Source: Caulobacter sp. BP25
GTDB taxonomy: Bacteria; Pseudomonadota; Alphaproteobacteria; Caulobacterales; Caulobacteraceae
DNA: 64,000 bases
Reading direction: 5' to 3'
NCBI RefSeq assembly: GCF_002737755.1
Contig: NZ_PEGH01000018.1
Location: 310,001 to 374,000 of the forward strand
The position numbers were made by a program, and so were the translations under genes. Positions 26,306 to 34,042 of this stretch are shown here, one piece after another. Within the stretch, counting starts at the first letter, position 1, and each line of letters starts with the position of its first letter. The notes beneath the pieces were generated by a model that saw only the letters and a list, made by a program, of their open reading frames with translations, ran no database searches and was not told the DNA's origin.

Positions 26306-27508
26306 CTAGGGTCTCCGCCCAAGAGCGCGTCGAGCGCCAACCGTGGCAAGGACGCCCGCGCCGCAGAGGATCGCCCCCGCGGCGCCGAAGGCGACCGCAT
26401 AGCCCCGCGAGTCAACCAGAAAGCCTCCGAGCGCCGCGCCCAGGGTGATGGCCAGCTGGATCACCGCCACCATCAGGCCGCCGCCCGCTTCGGCGTCGTC
26501 CGGCAGCGTCTTGCTCACCCAGGTCCACCAGGCCACGGGCGCGGCGGTGCTGATCAGGCCCCATACAGCCAGGAGGCCCGCAGCGGCGAGCGGCGAGGCG
26601 CCGAACGCGATCAGGGAGAAGGCCATCAGCGCCAGCAGGAACGAAGGGGCCGCCAACAGCACGTGCAGCCGCCGTCGCAAAAGAAGACCCATCACCCAGG
26701 TTCCCGCGACGCCGGCCAGGCCCATGGCCAGCAGGATTAGCGACAGGCTCGCGACATCGACTCGTGTCACGGTCTCGAGAAAGGGGCGCGTATAGGTGAA
26801 GAGCGCGAACTGCCCCGCGAAAAGCACGGTCACGGAGGCCATGCCGATGGGAACGCCGGGGCGACGCAGCACCCGAAAGACGCCGCCCGAGGTCTTGGGA
26901 GCTATCGGTGGCAGGCGTGGCAGGGTCAGAGCCTGCCCGGCGAGCGTCAGCAGGCCCAACGGCACGACGCAGAGGAACGCCCCGCGCCAGCCTATGTACT
27001 GGCCCAAGAAGCTCCCCAGGGGCGCGGCGATCGTGGTTGCCAGGGCGTTGCCGCCGTTCAGCAGGCCGAGCGCGCGCGGCACGTCATGCGAGGGAACCAG
27101 CCTCATCACGGTGGCGGCCGACATCGACCAGAAGCCGCCGATGACGACGCCGATCAGCGCTCGCCCGGCCATGAAAACCCCGGCGTTGGGGGCTAGAGCC
27201 ACCATTAAGCCGGACACGATCATCACCCCGGTCAGGGCCAACAGCACGGCCTTGCGATCCAGGCGGCGTGTTGTCGTCGAGATGCAGAGGCTGGTGATCA
27301 CCGCGAAAAAGCCCGAGACGGCGATGGCCTGACCAGCGCGGCCTTCGGATACCTGCAGATCTGTCGCGATCGGGGTCAGCAGGCTGACCGGCATGAACTC
27401 GGACGCGATCAGCGTACCGACACACAGGCTCAAGGCGCCAACGGCCGCCCAATTGGCGGTCGCGCGCTTCGGAGCGCTCGTATTCGCCGTCGTGATTGAA
27501 CTGGTCAT
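26306..27508 (-). CDS. MFS transporter, drug/sugar-efflux type
   Basis: 400 residues (ATG at 27508; a GTG three codons upstream is possible) with about 12 hydrophobic segments. MFS signatures include STTTRRLDRKAVLLALTGVM after helix 2 and GRALIGVVIGGFWSMSAATV around helix 4. It resembles the arabinose/chloramphenicol-type efflux group. The stop lies 9 bp from the convergent stop of the cyclophilin-like gene. Upstream on the same strand is a LysR gene, so substrate-responsive expression is plausible. The exported compound is unknown. Confidence 0.88.
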   Translation of the reverse strand: MTSSITTANTSAPKRATANWAAVGALSLCVGTLIASEFMPVSLLTPIATDLQVSEGRAGQAIAVSGFFAVITSLCISTTTRRLDRKAVLLALTGVMIVSGLMVALAPNAGVFMAGRALIGVVIGGFWSMSAATVMRLVPSHDVPRALGLLNGGNALATTIAAPLGSFLGQYIGWRGAFLCVVPLGLLTLAGQALTLPRLPPIAPKTSGGVFRVLRRPGVPIGMASVTVLFAGQFALFTYTRPFLETVTRVDVASLSLILLAMGLAGVAGTWVMGLLLRRRLHVLLAAPSFLLALMAFSLIAFGASPLAAAGLLAVWGLISTAAPVAWWTWVSKTLPDDAEAGGGLMVAVIQLAITLGAALGGFLVDSRGYAVAFGAAGAILCGAGVLATVGARRALGRRP

Positions 27509-27630
27509 GACTTCCACCGCTCGGCTTCCGGGCCGTCGTCCGTGGCGTCACATAGCGTTTGAGGTCAGCGCGTATCAGCCAAGGCGCATGCGATGGCGCG
27601 TTGCGGAAAATTCAACGATCCGTGGGGCGG

Positions 27631-28536
27631 CTAGCCGAGGGGGCGGAGCTCTCGCACCAGATCGATGAAAAGGCGGAGCGCGGCCGGCACCTGTCGACGC
27701 GACGAGTAGTAGATATGGAATCCGGGGCCGACGGGCGCCCAATCCTGGAGCACCGCTTGCAGCGCGCCGTCGGCTAGGGCGTCGCGCACGGCCGGCTCGG
27801 CGACGTAGAAGAGGCCCGCGCCCTGCCGCACGGCCGCGAGGCCCACCTCGATCTGATCAACGATCAAGGCGCCGGGGGCGTTGATCTCAGCGCGTTCTTC
27901 GCCTCGCTCGAACTCCCAGCGGTAGATGCTGTCGTCACCGATCCGGATACGGACGCACTGGTGCGCCAAGAGATCCTCGGGGCTCTGCGGAACGCCATGC
28001 CGCTCGAAATAGTCTGAGGATCCCACCACGAGCCAGCGAACGTCCGGCGAGACGCGTTGCGCGACCATGTCCTCAGGAACCGTACCGCCGTACCGGATGC
28101 CGGCGTCGAAGCCGCTGTCGATGACGTCGATCATGCGGTTGCTGACCGAGATCTCGATCTCGACATCGGGATAGCGCTTGAGGAACTCGGCCATGACCGG
28201 GCCGACCAGATAGATGGCGGCCTCCGTGGGGATGTTGATACGGACCCGCCCCATCGGCGCATCGCGGAAGCGGTTGATCACATCCAGGCCTTGGGCGATC
28301 TCGTCGAACGGCGCCTGGATCGCCTGCTGCAGCGCTTCGCCGGCGGCGGTCAAGGTGACGCTTCGGCTTGTCCGATTGAGCAGCCGCACGCCCAGGCGCT
28401 CTTCCAGGCCGCGCAGCGCATGGCTCAGCGCCGACGCGCTGATCCCTAACTCCACGCCCGCCTTGCGGAAGCTGCGCCGCCGCGCGATCTCCAGGAAGGC
28501 CGAGAGGTCGGCGAGGTCCGATCGGCGAAACTGCAT
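27631..28536 (-). CDS. LysR-family transcriptional regulator
   Basis: 301 residues from the ATG at 28536 (MQFRRSDLADLSAFLEIARR). N-terminal winged HTH with RSFRKAGVELGISASALSHA and LEERLGVRLLNRTSRSVTLT, followed by a substrate-binding domain (RVRINIPTEAAIYLVGPVMA, then VSNRMIDVIDSGFDAGIRYG). It belongs to the large LysR group with this DAGIRYG pattern. It lies between the MFS gene and the CMD/cupin pair on the same strand and may regulate either. Confidence 0.88.
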   Translation of the reverse strand: MQFRRSDLADLSAFLEIARRRSFRKAGVELGISASALSHALRGLEERLGVRLLNRTSRSVTLTAAGEALQQAIQAPFDEIAQGLDVINRFRDAPMGRVRINIPTEAAIYLVGPVMAEFLKRYPDVEIEISVSNRMIDVIDSGFDAGIRYGGTVPEDMVAQRVSPDVRWLVVGSSDYFERHGVPQSPEDLLAHQCVRIRIGDDSIYRWEFERGEERAEINAPGALIVDQIEVGLAAVRQGAGLFYVAEPAVRDALADGALQAVLQDWAPVGPGFHIYYSSRRQVPAALRLFIDLVRELRPLG

Positions 28537-28620
28537 GTTCGCGGGTCTCCAGATCTTTCGCTCTTGTAGCTCATGATCCGCGCAGACGCAGCGCGACCAA
28601 GTCGCCCGCGTCACGAGCGC

Positions 28621-29034
28621 CTAGGCGCCGGCGTCCTCGAAAACCTTGCGGGCGATGGGCAACGCTGTGTTGGCGACCGGCCAGCCGCCGTAGAACGCCA
28701 GGTGCGTGATCGTCTCGATGATCTCGTCCTTGGTGACGCCATTGTCGAGCGCCCGCTTCAGGTGGAACGGAAGCTCGTTGTGGCGATACAGGGAGATCAG
28801 GCTGGCGATGGTCACCAGGCTGCGGTCGCGCGGCGAGAGATTGGGGCGTTTCCAGACATCGCCGAACAGAACCGCGTCGGTGTAGTCGGCGAGCGCTGGC
28901 GCGATATCGCCGAAAGCCTGGCGAGCGGGGGAGGGCGTTTGGGCCATGGCGAGGCCTCCTGAGTTGACCACCAGGGCGACGGCGGCGGTGTTGGCGAGAA
29001 ATGACCGGCGATCTCCTGAAGGTGTCGAGATCAC
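28621..29034 (-). CDS. Carboxymuconolactone-decarboxylase-like protein with export signal
   Basis: 137 residues. The GTG at 29034 overlaps the stop of the cupin gene as GTGA, so it is chosen over longer frames. The N-terminus looks like an export signal (RRSFLANTAAVALVVNSGGL, then AMAQ). The CMD domain follows: LSPRDRSLVTIASLISLYRH, ELPFHLKRALDNGVTKDEII and ETITHLAFYGGWPVANTAL. No CxxC motif. An exported CMD protein paired with a cupin is a recurring arrangement in proteobacterial LysR-linked loci; its reaction is unknown. Confidence 0.8.
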   Translation of the reverse strand: MISTPSGDRRSFLANTAAVALVVNSGGLAMAQTPSPARQAFGDIAPALADYTDAVLFGDVWKRPNLSPRDRSLVTIASLISLYRHNELPFHLKRALDNGVTKDEIIETITHLAFYGGWPVANTALPIARKVFEDAGA

Positions 29035-29456
29035 GTTGCGCGGCCGGCGAGATACTGCTCGTCCGTAACCGGCTCCATCCATTCGACCGACTTGCCATCC
29101 AACGCCTCGGTGACGGCGATGTGGCTCATGGGCAGGGTCGTGGTCGCACCGTGCCAGTGACGGCGTTTGCACGGACACCAGATGGTATCGCCGGCCCTGA
29201 TCTCCTCAATCGGGCCCCCTTCGCACTGCGTCCAGCCGACACCCGAGGTGACGATCAAGGTCTGTCCCAGCGGATGGGCGTGCCAGTGCGTGCGCGCACC
29301 AGGCGCGAAGCTGACATGGGCTGTCGTCACACGCGATGGAGCGGGCGCCTGATGCAAGGCGTCTATGCGCACATCGCCTGTGAAGGCGCTGGCGGGCCCC
29401 TGCTGTGTGGGGATCGACCCATTGCGCTGGATCGTCGGTTCGGCATTGTCGGACAT
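29031..29456 (-). CDS. Cupin-domain protein
   Basis: 141 residues from the ATG at 29456, which has a strong AGGAG site 4-5 nt upstream; a longer frame is ignored. Cupin motif 1 is visible as THWHAHPLGQTLIVTSGVGW and motif 2 as CPCKRRHWHGATTTLPMSH, giving a His-rich metal site. It is the first gene of the cupin-CMD pair (4-nt overlap). Cupins of this type are found as small dioxygenase- or isomerase-like proteins beside CMD proteins. Function is not established. Confidence 0.83.
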   Translation of the reverse strand: MSDNAEPTIQRNGSIPTQQGPASAFTGDVRIDALHQAPAPSRVTTAHVSFAPGARTHWHAHPLGQTLIVTSGVGWTQCEGGPIEEIRAGDTIWCPCKRRHWHGATTTLPMSHIAVTEALDGKSVEWMEPVTDEQYLAGRAT

Positions 29457-29533
29457 GCGCGCTCCTGCGGTGCGACCGTCTGATGGCGGCGAGCCTATTC
29501 TGCGGCCGCTCGAAGCCATCCGCGACACGCGCT

Positions 29534-29556
29534 GAATTCACTGGATGCGTGAATTC
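29534..29556. promoter_or_regulatory. Inverted repeat GAATTCAC-N7-GTGAATTC, candidate operator
   Basis: A perfect 8-bp inverted repeat with 7-nt spacer sits in the 245-bp divergent gap between the cupin gene (minus) and the alpha/beta hydrolase gene (plus). Position and symmetry fit a LysR- or TetR-type operator controlling both sides; the LysR at 27631-28536 is the nearest candidate. Confidence 0.45.
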
Positions 29557-29701
29557 CACTCAACGAAGCCGAAGTGGCGCTATGGCAAGGCTGAGCCGCG
29601 CTCATCGCGCTGTTAAAGGACGGACCTCTTATGCCGTGGGACGGCGCCCTCCACCTTGGCTCGGTCGGGTCGCGTCATGCGACCAAGCCCAAGGAGCCGC
29701 A

Positions 29702-30775
29702 ATGCTATCGCGCCAGTCCTTTGTCCGAAGCGCCGCCTTATCGGTCCTGGCCCTCATATCATTGCCCGCCCTGGCCCAGGCCGGGGGCGCCCGCCAAGCC
29801 AACAGGAAACCGCCCATGCCGACCAGCGACTGGGACAAGACCTTCCCCAAGAGCGCCGCCGTCGATCACCGCAAGGTGACGTTCAAGAACCGCTATGGCC
29901 TGACCCTCGTCGGCGATCTCTACACGCCCAAGGCCGCCCCGGCGGGCCGCTTGGCGGCGCTTGTGGTCAGCGGTCCCTTTGGAGCCGTCAAGGAGCAGTC
30001 GTCGGGCCTCTACGCCCAGACCATGGCCGAGCGCGGCTTCGTGACCCTGGCGTTCGATCCGTCGTTCACTGGGGAAAGTAGCGGCGAGCCGCGCGATGTC
30101 GCCTCGCCGGACATCAACACCGAGGACTTCAGCGCCGCCGTCGATTTCATCGGCCTGCTGCCGAACGTCGATCGCGAGCGGATCGGCATGATCGGCATCT
30201 GCGGCTGGGGCGGCATGGCGCTGAACGCCGTCGCGGTCGACAAGCGCGTGAAGGCCGTCGTCGCCAGCACCATGTACGACATGACCCGCGTGATGTCGAA
30301 GGGCTACAACGACAGCCTCACGCCCGCGCAGCGGACCCAGATGCTAGAGCAACTGAGCCGCCAGCGCTGGATCGATGCCGAGAAAGGCGAGCCGGCCTAC
30401 CAGCCGCCCTATAACGCCGAGTTGCGCGGCGGCGAGCCTCAGTTCGTGGTCGACTATCACGACTACTACGCCACGCCGCGTGGCTATCATCCGCGGGCGG
30501 TCAACTCGAAGAACGCCTGGACGGTGACGACGCCGCTGTCGTTCATGAACATGCCGATCCTGACCTACATCGCCGAGATCTCACCGCGCCCGATCCTGTT
30601 TATCCACGGCGAGAAGGCGCACTCCCGCTACTTCGCCGAGACCGCCTACGCCGCTGCGGCCGAACCCAAGGAACTGATGATCATCCCCGGCGCCGTTCAC
30701 ACCGATCTCTATGATCGCGTGGACATCATCCCCTTCGACAAGATGGAGGGCTTCTTCAGGCAAGCGCTTGGCTGA
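29702..30775 (+). CDS. Exported alpha/beta hydrolase, dienelactone-hydrolase-like
   Basis: 357 residues from the ATG at 29702 with AAGGAG 6 nt upstream. A signal peptide ends near ALAQAGG. The hydrolase core shows VVSGPFGAVKEQSSGLYAQT, FDPSFTGESSGEP and a nucleophile elbow GICGWGGMALNA, in which the nucleophile would be Cys as in dienelactone hydrolase, followed by an Asp/His region (ILFIHGEKAHSRYFAE … IPGAVHTDLYD). Divergent from the cupin/CMD genes across the GAATTCAC inverted repeat, so likely co-regulated. Substrate unknown. Confidence 0.83.
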   Translation: MLSRQSFVRSAALSVLALISLPALAQAGGARQANRKPPMPTSDWDKTFPKSAAVDHRKVTFKNRYGLTLVGDLYTPKAAPAGRLAALVVSGPFGAVKEQSSGLYAQTMAERGFVTLAFDPSFTGESSGEPRDVASPDINTEDFSAAVDFIGLLPNVDRERIGMIGICGWGGMALNAVAVDKRVKAVVASTMYDMTRVMSKGYNDSLTPAQRTQMLEQLSRQRWIDAEKGEPAYQPPYNAELRGGEPQFVVDYHDYYATPRGYHPRAVNSKNAWTVTTPLSFMNMPILTYIAEISPRPILFIHGEKAHSRYFAETAYAAAAEPKELMIIPGAVHTDLYDRVDIIPFDKMEGFFRQALG

Positions 30776-30837
30776 GTTGGGGCTGGAATAGACGTCCACC
30801 AGCACGCTCGCACGGCCTCAATGGCGAACGCTGCTGG

Positions 30838-31069
30838 CTCCCGCATAGTGTTGCGCGCCAGGCCCATCTCTCGCGCGATCGTCTTCACGCCCTTGCCCCG
30901 CGCGAAGTGCTCGCGCCGGATCTTCGCCACCGTCTCCAATACCAACATCCCCGTCTCGATCCGCGACTACACAAGCCGCCGATCTGGCCATCAAAGCCTC
31001 AAGGACAGGGGGTCATTTTTGGACGCCGATATCCCCGAGAAGGGGGGCACTTTTGCAAGCCGAAACACA
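30838..31069 (-). mobile_element. IS21-family remnant: left end and truncated istA
   Basis: On the minus strand an ATG at 30948 opens MLVLETVAKIRREHFARGKG followed by VKTIAREMGLARNTMRE, the typical start of IstA (N-terminal HTH), after which similarity stops. The 121 bp before it carry repeated GGGGTCATTTTTG / GGGGCACTTTTGC-like motifs, as found at IS21-family ends, ending near TGTGTTTCGGCTTGCAAAA (31069 inward). No catalytic domain or istB is left, so it is inactive. Confidence 0.7.
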
Positions 31070-31503
31070 CGTCGGTTTTCTGCAAGTGGGCCAATATCCG
31101 CACTTGGCGCGAAACGGTCTCCGCTTCCTTGAACAGACTAGCCAGCTTGGACGACGCCGAACGCGGTAGGCAGTTATCGCCTTGGTTGCAGAAAATTCCA
31201 ACTTGGGCGCCGAATCTCTCGGCCGTCAGCTGGTCTAGCTTGGCTTGGGCCTCACCGGGCGACATCGTCCCGACGTTCGCGGTGCGTGGGTCTCGCGCCT
31301 GGGCATAGGCTTGGGCGATCTTGGCAAAACGAGCCGAGATTGGTTCTAAATCCGCTAGATGGCGGCAGGTCTTTCACGCCCAGCGAGATCATAAACTCGA
31401 CGCGAGGCTTGCTGCTTTTGGCCCGGAAATACGGCCGCAGATCCGCCGGGATCACGCGACGGAAGTAGCAAGTGGAACCGACCTGCGAAAGCTTGCTTGG
31501 CAC
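31070..31503 (-). pseudogene. Site-specific integrase N-terminal fragment, frameshifted and truncated by IS21
   Basis: Minus-strand start at 31503 reads MPSKLSQVGSTCYFRRVIPA, then DLRPYFRAKSSKPRVEFMIS and LGVKDLP, the DUF6538-like N-terminus of tRNA-targeting tyrosine integrases (YFRRxxPADLR … SLGTKD). After about 31365 the coding sense continues in another frame (HLADLEPISARFAKIAQAYA, QARDPRTANVGTMSPGEAQA …), so a small indel broke it. The IS21 remnant cuts it off before the catalytic domain. The gene sits just downstream of tRNA-Ser and points away from it, the usual place for an island integrase. Confidence 0.7.
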
Positions 31504-31561
31504 GGTGAAATCACCTGTTACGTTTGTAACGAGCGACCGTGAAAAGCCTTTTGTTTTCAGG

Positions 31562-31590
31562 GTCTTGTAGTCACTTCAGTGACTTAAGAC
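31562..31590. repeat. Hairpin beside the tRNA-Ser 3' end
   Basis: GTCTT-GT-AGTCACT-TC-AGTGACT-T-AAGAC forms a hairpin of two stems (5 and 7 bp) starting 4 nt past the tRNA CCA end. It may end the tRNA transcript (no T run on the minus strand, though) or be a structured recombination site next to the presumed att site. Confidence 0.4.
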
Positions 31591-31594
31591 GGGG

Positions 31595-31684
<90 letters not shown>

Positions 31685-31788
31685 ACAGGTGTAATTTCGG
31701 GAGCTTTTAGGGGCGCCCGAGGTCGAGGGCGCGATAACTAGCGGCGTCGCCGTCGGGACGCAACCCCCTCTTTCCGGCTTTTTTCGCC

Positions 31789-32208
31789 TCAGGCTTTCGG
31801 TCGTAAAATCATCTGGGTGCAGCGGAAAAGGGCGATGGTCTTGCCCGTGGCTTCGTGGGTCACGACGGCGTCCCAGACCTGGGTGTTGCGGCCGCCATGG
31901 ATCAGTTTGGCGTCGACCGCCACGCCGCCCTCCCGGGCCGTGCCGAGGAAGTTCGACTTCAGCTCGATGGTCGTGAAGCTGGTCCCGTCTTCGGGCAACG
32001 AGGTCATGCAGCCATAGCCACAGGCTGAGTCGGCCAGGGCGATGACGCTGGCCGCGTGCAGGAAGCCGTTGGGGGCCATGTGCCGCTTATCGACGTCGAA
32101 GCGGCCCTTCACGTGGCCATGCGACGCCTCCAGCCATTGCAGGCCTAGAAGGTCGGGCAGGCTGCCCGCCTGGGCGGCGGTCAGGGCGGCGCTGAAATCC
32201 TCGGCCAT
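31789..32208 (-). CDS. PaaI-family thioesterase (hotdog fold)
   Basis: 139 residues, starting with the ATG at 32208. Hotdog-fold features: GRFDVDKRHMAPNGFLHAAS with the HMAPNGFLHA loop, ALADSACGYGCMTSLPEDG, then TTIELKSNFLGTAREGGVAV and an end in FRCTQMIL. PaaI-like enzymes hydrolyse acyl-CoA thioesters in the cytoplasm. It stands alone between tRNA-Ser and the metallo-beta-lactamase-fold gene (78 bp upstream). Confidence 0.85.
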   Translation of the reverse strand: MAEDFSAALTAAQAGSLPDLLGLQWLEASHGHVKGRFDVDKRHMAPNGFLHAASVIALADSACGYGCMTSLPEDGTSFTTIELKSNFLGTAREGGVAVDAKLIHGGRNTQVWDAVVTHEATGKTIALFRCTQMILRPKA

Positions 32209-32286
32209 GGGCGAACTCCGCTAGGGTCGTGCAGACCCTATGCGTCCACGGCGAGGCGCAAGTCAATTGCGAAAGAAAACTAACTT

Positions 32287-33129
32287 CTAGAGCTTGGCGA
32301 GGTCGACCGGGGCGAAGCGGCCGCCCGATCCCAGGTCCGGCGGCAGGCGTCCGGCCCGCACGGCTACGCGGAGGGCTGGGCCCGCGACCGTCGACTCCGG
32401 CAGGAGGGCGTCGGCGGTGGTGCGCATGGCGATGAAGTTCAGCCGGTCGACTGTGTCGTTCAACTGGATGTTGGAGGTCTTCTGCTGGGTCACGGTCGAC
32501 TCGCAGGGCAGGGCCGCGCAGGCGCCAGGCATGACGCGGGTCTGGGGCGGCAGGCTGAGGATCTTGCGGGCGTCATCGAAGGCCTTACCCGCATCGGCGC
32601 CGGGCACGTCGCAGCGGCCTGAGCCTTCCGAGGGCGCCAGTAAGACGTCGCCGGTGAAGATGGCGTCGGCGACGCGGTAGGCCACCGCGCCCGGCAGACG
32701 GCCTTCCAGCGCCAGGGCGGTGATCTTAAGGCCGCCCATCGGCAGAGACTCGCCGTGCTTGGCCAGCTTGTCGAAATCCCAGCCTTCGAGGTCGACGCCT
32801 TCCTCGCCCAGCGCGGGGGCCAGGCGCTTCAGGCTTTCGACGGCGCGCGCGCCGATGCAGATCGAGGCGCCGGTCTCGTACTTCACATGGCCGGCCGCCG
32901 ACAGGTGGCCGGTATGCATGCCCGTCTCGAGAATCCAGGTCGGACCCAGGTCGCGCGCGCGGATGTCGGCGATGATCTTGTCCACGAAACCCGTCTCGAC
33001 GGCCTCGGTTTCGGGATCGAAATCCAGGACGGGATCGACGATGGCGCAGAGGAATGTCGCGGGGTCGATGATAAGATAGGTCACCGTCCCGGTGGCGGGA
33101 TGGCGATAAGCGATGATTTCCGGCTGCAT
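32287..33129 (-). CDS. Metallo-beta-lactamase-fold protein of the ETHE1/Blh group with degenerate metal site
   Basis: 280 residues. The overall pattern is that of persulfide-dioxygenase-like MBL proteins (YLIIDPATFLCAIVDPVLDF, WILETGMHTGHLSAAGHVKY, AIFTGDVLLAPSEGSGRCDV, then PGADAGKAF). The key HxHxDH motif, normally ETHxHADHLSAA, reads ETGMHTGHLSAA at 68-79: the first His and the Asp are both Gly. The later metal His in PGHDY is also replaced (MPGACAALPCES). The FTGD Asp is kept. Persulfide dioxygenase activity is therefore doubtful; a changed metal site or a binding role is possible. Confidence 0.8.
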   Translation of the reverse strand: MQPEIIAYRHPATGTVTYLIIDPATFLCAIVDPVLDFDPETEAVETGFVDKIIADIRARDLGPTWILETGMHTGHLSAAGHVKYETGASICIGARAVESLKRLAPALGEEGVDLEGWDFDKLAKHGESLPMGGLKITALALEGRLPGAVAYRVADAIFTGDVLLAPSEGSGRCDVPGADAGKAFDDARKILSLPPQTRVMPGACAALPCESTVTQQKTSNIQLNDTVDRLNFIAMRTTADALLPESTVAGPALRVAVRAGRLPPDLGSGGRFAPVDLAKL

Positions 33130-33283
33130 TCCGTAAGCCCTAGCCCCGAGGCGGACACCTTGACCGCCAAGCCGTTAAACATCAGCGAACGGCAACCCTT
33201 GAAAAAGCGTATCCGAGACGGCGGAGACGCTTTCGAGAACGGACAAATACTGGCGCTTGGGGCAGGAGGACCCAAATTGGGTC

Positions 33284-33943
33284 TTAGCGCGACGTCGCGT
33301 CGCAGGGGTGGGCGCCGTCTCGCATGCCCTGGACCCAGAGGGGTTCGACATAGCGGCCGCCGGCGCGGAAGCCGGGCGCGCAGCCTTCGGGGGTGTCATC
33401 GGCCCTGCCCGAAAGCCCGGTCATCACCGACAGGGCGACTGACTGTTGCGAGCCGCCGCGCATACGGCCGTAGCCGTATCCGCCGTAACCGTAGCCGCCG
33501 CCATAGTAGGGGTCGGCGTAGAAGCCACCGTGCTTGCCGAAGTCGGTCTGCGAGACGGCGACGCCGACCGTGGTGTTCTCGCCCACCGGGAACAGGGCCG
33601 AGGCGTAGGCGCTGCGATAGCCGCCCGTGCCCACCGAAACGCCCATTGACCCGTGGACCTTGCGCTTGCCGTTCTCGTCGCGATCCGCCGGCAGCAGGCC
33701 GCGCTGGCCATCGTCATAGCGCGAGGTGCTGGTCTCGCTGAGAAACGCCGCGATCTGCTCCTGGGTCGTCAGCGGCCTTGATGTCGTGGGCGTGGCTGGA
33801 GTCGCCGACGCCATCGCTTTCAGCGCCTCTGGGCTGGGCTTGGCCTGGGCGGTGGCGATCACCTCGTCATCGCCGGTCGGCGCGGCGAAAGCCGGCGCGG
33901 CGACGGAGAGGCTGACAGCGATGACCGCGATAAAACGCCGCAT
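33284..33943 (-). CDS. Exported hypothetical protein, Gly/Tyr-rich segment
   Basis: 219 residues from the ATG at 33943 (GGAG 8 nt upstream), starting with a clear signal peptide (MRRFIAVIAVSLSVAAPAFA). No known domain is recognised. The middle has VHGSMGVSVGTGGYRSAYAS and ENTTVGVAVSQTDFGKHGGF, then a low-complexity GYGYGGYGYGRMRGG stretch, and it ends with a Cys-containing tail (EGCAPGFRAGGRYVEPLWVQ … HPCDATSR). The repeated VSVGTGG / VGVAVS strands suggest a small beta structure in the periplasm or outer membrane. Confidence 0.7.
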   Translation of the reverse strand: MRRFIAVIAVSLSVAAPAFAAPTGDDEVIATAQAKPSPEALKAMASATPATPTTSRPLTTQEQIAAFLSETSTSRYDDGQRGLLPADRDENGKRKVHGSMGVSVGTGGYRSAYASALFPVGENTTVGVAVSQTDFGKHGGFYADPYYGGGYGYGGYGYGRMRGGSQQSVALSVMTGLSGRADDTPEGCAPGFRAGGRYVEPLWVQGMRDGAHPCDATSR

Positions 33944-34042
33944 GGCGAAGCTCCAGAATGACACGCTACGACACTAGAGCGCCAAGCCAGCGCAATTAGG
34001 GCGTTTTTGTTGCGTTGACGCAAGCTTAGGCCCGGGGGGGCC

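Larger units (their letters stand above)
30776..31594. other. Gene-free segment with IS21 end and broken integrase next to tRNA-Ser
   Basis: About 820 bp with no intact gene. It contains the left end and truncated istA of an IS21-family element (about 30838-31069), the frameshifted N-terminus of a site-specific integrase (about 31070-31503) and a hairpin (31562-31590) next to the 3' end of tRNA-Ser. It is the presumed attachment end of a decayed island. Confidence 0.6.
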
